A stretch of 11,200 nt of DNA, from positions 1 through 11,200 of the forward strand of contig CAIUHT010000351.1 of NCBI GenBank assembly GCA_903898975.1. The letters run 5' to 3'. Made by a program: the position numbers and the translations under genes. This DNA is from an uncultured Planctomycetaceae bacterium. GTDB taxonomy: Bacteria; Planctomycetota; Planctomycetia; Planctomycetales; Planctomycetaceae. The notes under the pieces are model-generated. The model had not been told where the DNA came from and ran no database searches. It saw only the letters and a program-made list of their open reading frames with translations. How positions within the stretch are numbered: the stretch's first letter is position 1; every line of letters starts with the position of its first letter. Shown one piece after another: positions 1 through 6,534 of the stretch.

Positions 1-158
1 ACGTTCTGGTTGAGGGGCCGCCGCTCCTCCTGCGGCGGCATTCGGCGCGTTGGCAGGCGCGGACCACAGTCTCAGGCGCCATCGCCCGGAACGCTCAGTC
101 CCGGGAACGCTCAGTGATCGGCAGGCTCAGCAGTCGGCAGGCTCAGCAGTCGGCAGGC
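1..158. other. Left-edge non-coding stretch downstream of the cysteine hydrolase gene
   Basis: No gene can be supported here. One minus-strand frame, entering at about position 137 and open to the left edge, reads as an Ala/Pro/Asn-rich tail (APANAPNAAAGGAAAPQPER), which resembles low-complexity protein sequence but has no ATG or GTG start. Another minus frame offers an ATG at 39-41 (MPPQEERRPLNQN) with no ribosome binding site. Too little is visible to choose between them. The right half of the stretch is filled by short tandem repeats, described separately. Confidence 0.5.
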
Positions 159-163
159 TCAGC
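85..163. repeat. Short tandem repeats ending in GCTCAG, overlapping a gene end
   Basis: Two related arrays sit side by side. At 118-163 the 16-base unit TCGGCAGGCTCAGCAG occurs twice exactly (118-133, 134-149), followed by a third copy cut after 14 bases (150-163). At 85-115 a 15/16-base unit, CCCGG(G)AACGCTCAGT, occurs twice. Both units share the core GCTCAG. The third copy of the first array contains the TGA stop of the minus-strand cysteine hydrolase gene (159-161), so copy-number change would mostly alter the 3' untranslated region. There are no spacers, so this is not a CRISPR array. Replication slippage is the simplest origin. Confidence 0.85.
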
Positions 164-1322
164 GTCCGGCACCCTCACCGTCCTGCGGCTCCTGCTTCTG
201 AATCCAGGAAACCTGCGTGACCAGTTGGGTCAGGCTGGCGAACGAGATGTGGGCGTTGGTGGCAAACCGGGGTGTGTTGTTCGCGGGATAGGTCGCCAGC
301 GACGCGTCCCCCACCAGGAAGACATTGAAGTCCTTCGACAGGTTTTCGTAGCCAGCGGTGGTCCGGCAGAAGCACATGTCCGTGGCGTAGCCTGTCAGCA
401 GCACGTGGCGAATTCCCTGCCGCTTGAGAAAATCCCGCAACGGGGGATAGCCATCCACGTCAAAGAACAAGACGTCCTCGGGATGCACGGTCACGTCCGA
501 GGTCACGGGAACCGGCAATTTCCAGAAGCCGGGCGGGTTGTAGCGTTCACTGGCGTCGGTCCCGCCAAACTGGGCGAAATAGTCGCGAACTGGAAACTCG
601 ACCGAGACCGGGATCTTGTCAATCAGCGGGCCTCCCTGATACTTGAAGTCACGCAGCCGCTTGAGGACCTGGTCGCGGGCCACGCTGCGGTCGGCGGCGC
701 TGGGGTTGTCATAGATCGTGCGGTACATCTTCATCCGCAGCGGATCCCGCTCGCCAATGAGGCTGTAACCCACCAGCTTGACGTGACCGCGCATCGCCTT
801 CAGGAAAGGATCGATCACCTCCCGAGTGTGACGGGCCGCCAGGTGATTCTTGTCGGGTGTGCAGAAGTCGGCGATCCCGGCGGGCTCGGGGGTGGTCCAG
901 CCCTGGTTGTCATCAATTCCCCAGGGATGCACCATGATCACCGCGGTCTCGGCGGCCCGCAGGTGATTCGGGATCTCAATGATTCCCCGCGCGTTGTAAG
1001 AGAACCTCCATGCCCGAACCGACAGGTCGGCTCCCGCATCGTGCACCAGCGGTGGGGCTTCAAATCGCCGCTGCTCGATCACCGGTTCGATGAACTCCGG
1101 ATGATCGGCCAGCAGGGGGGGGCGATCCGACAGTTCCTGCAGCGTGTTGTGATACACGCGCGTCTGTTTCGCAGGGGCCGAGGGCTGCGCGGCCTGGGCA
1201 ACCCCCGCGCCCGGCAGTGGGGCCGCGGGGAACGGGCGGGACTGCGCCGGGTCCCGCAGCAGCAACAGGCTCAAGACGAGCGTGACACCCAACCAGAGCA
1301 ATCGCTCTCGAGGAAAGTGCAT
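159..1322 (-). CDS. Exported isochorismatase-fold cysteine hydrolase with altered catalytic positions
   Basis: Protein of 387 residues. Residues 8-22 are strongly hydrophobic behind basic residues (signal peptide or anchor), followed by an Ala/Pro-rich linker to about 52. The isochorismatase-like fold runs from about 125 to 375. The nucleophile is probably Cys317 in GYATDMC, followed by the family-like VGDA at 337-340. The first strand, where the family usually has Asp (xxxDxQ), reads AVIMVHPWG with His132. The position of the usual Lys appears to be Asp288 in VLFFDVD. There is a long insertion at about 140-280 compared with typical 180-220 residue members. The ATG at 1320-1322 is chosen because AGGA lies about six bases upstream and the ATG follows the previous stop by one base; a GTG/ATG extension to 1409 would lie inside the upstream gene. 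Translation is therefore likely coupled to the esterase gene. The substrate is unknown. Confidence 0.82.
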   Translation of the reverse strand: MHFPRERLLWLGVTLVLSLLLLRDPAQSRPFPAAPLPGAGVAQAAQPSAPAKQTRVYHNTLQELSDRPPLLADHPEFIEPVIEQRRFEAPPLVHDAGADLSVRAWRFSYNARGIIEIPNHLRAAETAVIMVHPWGIDDNQGWTTPEPAGIADFCTPDKNHLAARHTREVIDPFLKAMRGHVKLVGYSLIGERDPLRMKMYRTIYDNPSAADRSVARDQVLKRLRDFKYQGGPLIDKIPVSVEFPVRDYFAQFGGTDASERYNPPGFWKLPVPVTSDVTVHPEDVLFFDVDGYPPLRDFLKRQGIRHVLLTGYATDMCFCRTTAGYENLSKDFNVFLVGDASLATYPANNTPRFATNAHISFASLTQLVTQVSWIQKQEPQDGEGAGR

Positions 1323-1323
1323 G

Positions 1324-3120
1324 TCAATTCCTGGGTTGGAACCAGATGTTGCGGAACCGGACGGGGTTGCCATGGTCTTGCAGGTGCAGTGGCCCCGGCC
1401 CGGGACCATCCGCCTCGACTCCTCCCGGAGTCACCTTCTTCAGCTCCACGTCCCTGTGGATCACGACCCCGTTGTGACGAACCGTGATCCGCGGGGCGGC
1501 AATCAGCTGACCCTGGGCATCGTACCGTGCCGCCACGAAATCGATGTCGTAAGTCTGCCACGCCAGCGGAGGGTACGACATGTTCAGTGCCGGCGCGCTC
1601 ACCGAGTAAATCCCGCCGCAGTCGTTGTCCTTCGAATCGAGCCCGAAGGAGTCGAGAATCTGGACCTCATACCGCCCCTGCACGTAACACCCACTGTTGC
1701 CGCGTCCCTGGCCCCGATCCTGTGGCTGGTACGGAACCCGGAATTCCAGGTGCAGCGTTCCGCTCCCCAGCTTCTGCTGGCTGGTGACCCCCGGTTGCAG
1801 CAGGCCATCCGCCGTCACCTTCGCGTTCGCAAAACCATCGGTCTTCGACTTCGAAAAGAGCACGATGGCGTTCTCGGGAGGCGGGGCGTCGAGCGTGGGG
1901 CTCTGGCGCTCGACCCGCTTCAGTTCGCCCAGCTTCTGGCCGTTCTGCGTCACCGTCAGCAGGCCTTTCTCCAGTCGGGCGGTGGCCGATTCTCCCAGCA
2001 GTTCAACCACATCCCCCTTGCGTTCTCCCGTCGCGGGGAACTTCGAAAAACCGTCCCAGCCATCCCCCGGCAGTCCCCCCAGGTGGGCCATCGCCTGGAA
2101 TTTGCCCCGGCCCAGTGCGATCAGCTGGACCCCAATTTTCTGGGTGGCACCATCGACCGTGAGCTCTCCACTGTACTCTCCCTGGAACGGGTAGTCGGGA
2201 TCGGTGACTTCGGCCTGCTCGGCGAACACCGGCTTGGGAGCCTCGAGGTAACCCCGACCCTTCAGCCAGTCGGCCAGTCGCTGGGGCCACGTCGAGAGGA
2301 TCGGATCCTTCGGGGCCAGGCCCACACCATGAGTCCCCTTCTCGTAGATGTGCAGTTCCGCCGGCACCTTGGCCTGCCTCAGGGCGGCGTAAAACAGCAG
2401 CGAGTTCTCGGCTGGAACGGGACCATCTTCGTTGGTGTGGAACAGGAACGTGGGAGGTGTCTGAGCCGTCACATGCAGCTCGTTCGAATAGAACTTCATC
2501 AGTTCTTCCGTGGGCTGGTCACCCAGCAGGTTTTTCCGCGATCCGGCGTGTGTCGCCGGGGAGGTGAAGCTGATCACGGGGTAGCAGAGAATGCAGAAAT
2601 CGGGCCGGCTGCTCTGCCGTTCCACATCCGAACCCTCGCCCCGGCCCGCGTCGAAATGCGTCGCCGCGGTCGAGGCCAGGTGCCCTCCTGCCGAAAAGCC
2701 CATGACTCCCACGCGTCGGGGGTCGATCTTGAGTTCAGAGGCCCGCGAGCGGACCAGCCGAAGCGCCTGCTGCACATCCTGCATCGGGGCCGGGTGACGA
2801 TACCGGGGGGCCAATCGATACTTCAGCATGCACGTTGTCACCCCCAGGCTGTTGAGCCATTCGGCGACCTGCTTGCCCTCGTGGTCCACCGCGAGGAAGC
2901 CGTAGCCTCCACCGGGGCAGAGGATCACGGCACTCCCATTCCAGGTTTCGGGCGTGGGCGACCAGACGGTCAGCGTCGGACGATCCGCCTCCTCGCTGCC
3001 GACCGCACCGGGGGCTCCCTGGGGCCACAGGGGAATCACCACGGGGTCCGCCCCCCAGGCGGCGCACAGCCCCAGGCCTTGCAGCAGGATTGTCCAACAC
3101 ACCGTTCTGAATTGAATCAT
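1324..3120 (-). CDS. Exported esterase fused to a 3-keto-disaccharide hydrolase (DUF1080) domain
   Basis: Protein of 598 residues with a Sec-type signal peptide (about 1-24, AAWG then ADP). Residues 25-290 form an alpha/beta hydrolase of the acetyl-xylan/feruloyl esterase (BD-FAE-like) type: CPGGGYG (68-74) is the oxyanion region, GFSAGG (141-146) gives nucleophile Ser143, with probable partners Asp232 (NEDGP) and His264 (KGTHG). Residues 300-405 form a beta-rich linker module beginning near DYPFQGEYSG whose function I do not know. Residues 415-598 match DUF1080/PF06439, seen in GNSGCYVQGRYEVQILDSFG and the terminal VRFRNIWFQP. The likely role is removing ester groups from a glycan and acting on the sugar itself, outside the cytoplasm; the exact substrate cannot be read. 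The start has no strong ribosome site, but the signal peptide begins right at this ATG. It ends one base before the cysteine hydrolase gene. Confidence 0.88.
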   Translation of the reverse strand: MIQFRTVCWTILLQGLGLCAAWGADPVVIPLWPQGAPGAVGSEEADRPTLTVWSPTPETWNGSAVILCPGGGYGFLAVDHEGKQVAEWLNSLGVTTCMLKYRLAPRYRHPAPMQDVQQALRLVRSRASELKIDPRRVGVMGFSAGGHLASTAATHFDAGRGEGSDVERQSSRPDFCILCYPVISFTSPATHAGSRKNLLGDQPTEELMKFYSNELHVTAQTPPTFLFHTNEDGPVPAENSLLFYAALRQAKVPAELHIYEKGTHGVGLAPKDPILSTWPQRLADWLKGRGYLEAPKPVFAEQAEVTDPDYPFQGEYSGELTVDGATQKIGVQLIALGRGKFQAMAHLGGLPGDGWDGFSKFPATGERKGDVVELLGESATARLEKGLLTVTQNGQKLGELKRVERQSPTLDAPPPENAIVLFSKSKTDGFANAKVTADGLLQPGVTSQQKLGSGTLHLEFRVPYQPQDRGQGRGNSGCYVQGRYEVQILDSFGLDSKDNDCGGIYSVSAPALNMSYPPLAWQTYDIDFVAARYDAQGQLIAAPRITVRHNGVVIHRDVELKKVTPGGVEADGPGPGPLHLQDHGNPVRFRNIWFQPRN

Positions 3121-3267
3121 CGGGAGAGCGTCTTTCTGCGAGAAAGGAGTGACGTGGTGAAGCGCCGTGGCCGGACTTGCGTGGGCGATGCTCCCTGTCA
3201 GGTCGCGAGGTGCCGACTGGGTGACTGCGGCGGAGCGCGGTGGATCCAGGCGGGTTGGGGACCCGCC
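3121..3267 (-). promoter_or_regulatory. Leader of the esterase-cysteine hydrolase pair
   Basis: These 147 bases separate the phosphatase stop from the esterase start. Because a strong hairpin follows the phosphatase stop, the esterase pair probably has its own promoter here. I could not find a convincing -35/-10 pair; the minus strand has CTGACA near 3197-3202, but nothing like a -10 at the right distance. Assignment rests on position only. Confidence 0.3.
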
Positions 3268-3268
3268 T
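3248..3268 (-). terminator. Hairpin directly after the phosphatase stop codon
   Basis: A perfect 8-bp inverted repeat, AGGCGGGT (3248-3255) and ACCCGCCT (3261-3268), with a five-base loop. Its first transcribed base is part of the TGA stop of the phosphatase gene. The stem is GC-rich and very stable. No T-run follows on the minus strand, so it is not a textbook intrinsic terminator. It may act as a partial terminator or as a 3'-end stabiliser. Confidence 0.6.
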
Positions 3269-4950
3269 CAGGCGTGGCGGCCAAAGACCATCAGGGTGAT
3301 GTCGTCATTCTGTTCCCGGCCCGCCGCATGTTGCCGCACGTCGGCCAGGATGGCGCGCCCCAACGCTTCGGGAGCGGGGGCGTGGGACTGGATCAAGGCC
3401 CGCAACCGGTCTTCCCCGTACAGGTCATTGCCAGGATTCATCGCCTCGCTGACCCCATCGGTGTAGATGACGATGGTTTCTCCCGGGGCGATGGAGCGGG
3501 TGACGACATCGAAGGACATTCCATCGGCGACTCCCAGTGGCAGGCCGACGATGTCTTCGGGGAATTCCTCGATCGTGCCATCGGGTCGACGGATCATCGG
3601 AGACATGTGCCCGGCGATGATCAGCGACAGCTGGTGCGAATTGAGATCGACAATCGCCAGCACGAAGGTGACAAACCGCCCCTCGACCGCGTTGGCACAC
3701 ATGTGCGAGTTGATTCGCTCGGCGGCCTGGCCAACGTCCTGTACGAACTCCAGGGTGTTCTGCACCACGCTCGAAAGCCGCGACATCACCAGCGACGCCG
3801 GAACCCCCTTGCCCGCGACATCCCCGAACGCCAGGCAGATGCGGTTGCCTGGCAGCGTCAGGCAATCGTAATAGTCGCCTCCCACCGCCTGCGCCGATTC
3901 ATACGACGCGTAAAACTCGTAGCCCGGTGCGGTCGGCAGCCTTTCGGGGAGCAGGGCCCGCTGCACGTTCGCGGCGATCTTCATCTCGTTGTCGTACTTC
4001 TGCTTTTCGAGGTACGACGTGATCAGTCGGGCAGTTTCGTAGGCAATCGCCGCCTGGCCGGCCACCGCTGTCAGCAGGTCGAGGTCATCTTTCGAGAACT
4101 TGCGGGAAGCGTTCTGGGTGTCGATATGAATGAGCCCCAGCGGCTCGCCGTCGAGCCCCAGCAGCGGGACGCACATCATCGAGCGGATGGTGAAACTGGC
4201 GATCGATTCACTGGCGGCGAATGCCGAGTCGCTGACCGCGTCCGCCGACAGGATTCCCGCCTTCGCCTCGAGCACCTTTCGGATGATGGTTCGGCTGAGC
4301 TTGACCGTCTCATCCTCATCCTCGCGACGGTGCTTCATCGCCCTGGGGGTCATTTGCCCGGTGGCGACATCCTTCAGCATGATGCAGCCCCGGTCGGCGC
4401 CTGGAAAGACGCTGAACAGAACCTCCAGGATCCGGGGGAGAAGTTTCTCGAGCTCGACCGTCCCCGCCAGCACCTGGCTGAGTTGAATGAGCGCCTTCAG
4501 CTTGACCGCAGGCTGAACCTCAAGCGTCCCAAACCGGTTCGTCCCCACATCGATCGTGCTGGTGATCTCCGACTGGTCATCGGCTTCGTCCGTGAACTGC
4601 ACGTTGACGCGGACATCGGTGACCGTCGGCGTTTCGCGGTCGGCCCCTCCCCGGCGGGGGACGTCCGAGAAAACCATCAGCATCGGGCCAATCTTGATCC
4701 GATCCTCATTCTTGAGTACGGAGGGGCCGGTGATTTTCGTGCCGTTCAGCACGGTCCCGTTGCCGCTGTTCAGATCTTCGAGGAGGAATTGCGGACCCTG
4801 CTTGAGGATCCGCGCATGTCGCCGCGAAACCATCGTCATGGTCTGGGGCACGAGGATCGTGCAATCCTCGCTGCGGCCGATCAGTGTTTCGTCGCGAACC
4901 AGTTCGTGCTCGACCGACTGACCTGCCTGCAGAATCTTGATGAGTGCCAT
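3268..4950 (-). CDS. FHA-GAF-SpoIIE/RsbU serine phosphatase
   Basis: Cytosolic protein of 560 residues with three domains. FHA (1-98) binds phosphothreonine peptides and shows GRS (25-27), SRRHA (42-46) and NSGNGT..NG (61-70). An acidic linker leads to a GAF sensor domain (about 150-305) and a helical, probably coiled-coil connector (305-335). The PP2C-like SpoIIE/RsbU phosphatase domain (about 340-558) keeps the metal-binding motifs GGDYYD (357-362), GDVAGKG (376-382), YTDGVSEA (496-503) and NDD (548-550); the usual AGHNPP reads AGHMSP (446-451). It looks catalytically intact. Such proteins usually dephosphorylate anti-anti-sigma (STAS) proteins in partner-switching or act in Ser/Thr kinase networks. 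No STAS protein, anti-sigma factor or kinase is in the window. The ATG at 4948-4950 is chosen because the FHA fold starts at once and GAGG lies nine bases upstream; an extension to 5034 has no FHA sequence. Confidence 0.93.
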   Translation of the reverse strand: MALIKILQAGQSVEHELVRDETLIGRSEDCTILVPQTMTMVSRRHARILKQGPQFLLEDLNSGNGTVLNGTKITGPSVLKNEDRIKIGPMLMVFSDVPRRGGADRETPTVTDVRVNVQFTDEADDQSEITSTIDVGTNRFGTLEVQPAVKLKALIQLSQVLAGTVELEKLLPRILEVLFSVFPGADRGCIMLKDVATGQMTPRAMKHRREDEDETVKLSRTIIRKVLEAKAGILSADAVSDSAFAASESIASFTIRSMMCVPLLGLDGEPLGLIHIDTQNASRKFSKDDLDLLTAVAGQAAIAYETARLITSYLEKQKYDNEMKIAANVQRALLPERLPTAPGYEFYASYESAQAVGGDYYDCLTLPGNRICLAFGDVAGKGVPASLVMSRLSSVVQNTLEFVQDVGQAAERINSHMCANAVEGRFVTFVLAIVDLNSHQLSLIIAGHMSPMIRRPDGTIEEFPEDIVGLPLGVADGMSFDVVTRSIAPGETIVIYTDGVSEAMNPGNDLYGEDRLRALIQSHAPAPEALGRAILADVRQHAAGREQNDDITLMVFGRHA

Positions 4951-5065
4951 CGCAAATCGCCTCGGGCTGGCTGCTTGAACGTCGAAAAAAATCGGGCGGC
5001 CGGGGTTCAGCACGCTGCCGGGACGGCCAGTCATTGGGCCGGCCGATCCGCGCCACGGGGGCTGG

Positions 5066-5094
5066 ATTTTAGGTATCTATACCGAGGGCTGCAA
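5066..5094 (-). promoter_or_regulatory. Candidate sigma70-type promoter with internal palindrome for the phosphatase gene
   Basis: On the minus strand TTGCAG (5089-5094) is followed after 17 bases by TAAAAT (5066-5071), about 115 bases upstream of the phosphatase ATG. The -10 matches the consensus at five of six positions; the -35 is weak (TTG only). The spacer holds an inverted repeat, GGTAT-CT-ATACC (plus strand 5072-5083), placed where a repressor or activator dimer could act. The AT content is clearly higher than the surroundings. No experimental support is available from sequence alone. Confidence 0.45.
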
Positions 5095-5139
5095 ATGCCC
5101 GCTGACTGGGCCCCGCCAGTTCAACGGTCACCAGCGGGA

Positions 5140-6429
5140 TCACTTCCCGAGGTGCGGGAACACCCGTTCGACATTTCCGCGGAGCACTGTCCGCCCCAGG
5201 GCGATGGCCCGTTCTTCCGGCCAGCCCCGACCAATCACAAAGTCCTCGGCCAGTGCTGTCGCCAGGATCCGCCGGTACATCGAAAACTTGGGCAGGGCGA
5301 ATTCCAGCTTGTACATGTCGCTGTAGTAACCGATCTGCTTGGTCTCGGGGACCGCCTGCAGTCGCGCCCGGCAATCCGCGAGGATGAACGCCGGAATGTT
5401 CGCGTACCACCAATGTCCGTGGGCAATCACATTCGGGAAAATCCACGAGTAGGCGACGAGTTCCTGGTTCAGACCGACCGACAGCACCGAGACGGGGAAC
5501 GCCACCCGCGGAAACGCTCGAAACAATCCGGCGTACGGGAACAGCGAGCAGCGGCTGTCGAACAGGTCTTGTCCCTGGAAGACTCCCGCGGGATAGACCT
5601 GGCGGTTGACACCGATCATCAGGTCAAACGGAAGTCGGTACTCATCGCACAGCGAGGCGATGGCCCAGAAGATCGCTTGAGACAGTCGTCGCAGTCCGGT
5701 CGGGTCGAGCGGCAGGCCCCGCGCAAGTTTTTCGAGCAGGATGTCTGCCTGGGCGTCGGGGATCGGCTCCGGCGTGAAGTCGGGAGGGAGGGAAATGGCA
5801 CACGCCCGAGCGCCCCGCGACACGAACCGCTCGAACAATGCGGCCAGGCCGGTCCGCAGTTCCTTCGCCGAGGCGGGATTCGATCCCGAGGCCGACTGGA
5901 ACCGGGCGCGCACTGCGGGGTTCGAGATTTTGAAGACCAGCTCATCTGTCCGCAGGCAGGGGACGTAAAACGCCGTGTCGAACCCCTCGAGCGGGTCGTC
6001 GAAATCATTGGTCAGGAACACCCCCTCGAGCTGGCTCCGCTCAATCACCTGGGCCTCCCAGTCGGGCTGGTCAAGGACCCGTTGGGCCGAATCGTAGAGC
6101 CGCTCCCAGTTTCGGGGCTCGATCGTCGGCTCTTCAAATCCGAAGAACTCCCGACAGATCTCCTGGAACCAGCTGTATTGCACCGTGTTCTGGATCTGTG
6201 GCAGGCCGGCGACGATCCGCTCGCAGCGTTGCCGCGGATCAATTCCGGGGGCCTCGATCGCCTCCCGGGGAATTCCCGCGGAGTGGACCAGCTCGGTGTA
6301 GTAGTGGTACCCGAGGATGTCCGTCAGGTTCCGCGATGCCGCAGCATGCGGGTTGATGTGCGAATGGGGATCCAGCAGGCGGATCTGGTTCAGTTCGCGG
6401 AGGATTCCCTGCGTCAACGCGGAGGACAT
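5140..6429 (-). CDS. Uronate isomerase-like (UxaC family) amidohydrolase
   Basis: Protein of 429 residues, with no signal peptide, so cytosolic. It has the amidohydrolase-type metal motif DPHSH (D20, H22, H24) close to the N-terminus, as in glucuronate/galacturonate isomerase. The C-terminal half also follows the UxaC layout: PNVIAHGHWWY (332-342), then YYSDMYKLEF with a probable metal-binding Asp371, then YRRIL (385-389). Classical UxaC interconverts D-glucuronate and D-fructuronate (or galacturonate and tagaturonate) and is about 470 residues, so this is a shorter and divergent member. Its substrate may differ. No other hexuronate gene lies nearby. It starts 105 bases after ribBA with only a weak ribosome site, so co-transcription with ribBA is possible but unproven. 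Confidence 0.72.
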   Translation of the reverse strand: MSSALTQGILRELNQIRLLDPHSHINPHAAASRNLTDILGYHYYTELVHSAGIPREAIEAPGIDPRQRCERIVAGLPQIQNTVQYSWFQEICREFFGFEEPTIEPRNWERLYDSAQRVLDQPDWEAQVIERSQLEGVFLTNDFDDPLEGFDTAFYVPCLRTDELVFKISNPAVRARFQSASGSNPASAKELRTGLAALFERFVSRGARACAISLPPDFTPEPIPDAQADILLEKLARGLPLDPTGLRRLSQAIFWAIASLCDEYRLPFDLMIGVNRQVYPAGVFQGQDLFDSRCSLFPYAGLFRAFPRVAFPVSVLSVGLNQELVAYSWIFPNVIAHGHWWYANIPAFILADCRARLQAVPETKQIGYYSDMYKLEFALPKFSMYRRILATALAEDFVIGRGWPEERAIALGRTVLRGNVERVFPHLGK

Positions 6430-6497
6430 GCGGCTGGTCTCGAGCTCGGAGGAAGTGCGGATGAAGGGCCCATGTGGCGAATGTTGTACGGCGACAG

Positions 6498-6521
6498 GTT
6501 GAACCCGTCGACAGATTCAAC
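6498..6521. repeat. 24-bp dyad between ribBA and the UxaC-like gene
   Basis: Perfect outer arms GTTGAA (6498-6503) and TTCAAC (6516-6521) flank a central six-base palindrome GTCGAC (6507-6512), each separated by three bases. Eighteen of 24 positions are symmetric. It begins 13 bases beyond the ribBA stop on the minus strand and lies about 70 bases before the UxaC-like ATG. It could be an operator for the UxaC-like gene or a weak 3' hairpin of ribBA. No T-run follows. Confidence 0.5.
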
Positions 6522-6534
6522 GCAGCGGAAAAAC

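Noticed and set aside
118..163. CRISPR-like repeats
   Set aside because: Units are only 16 bases, directly adjacent and have no spacers; no cas gene is present.
114..1487. Plus-strand open frame opposite the cysteine hydrolase gene
   Set aside because: Codon-aligned antisense shadow of a gene with clear family motifs.
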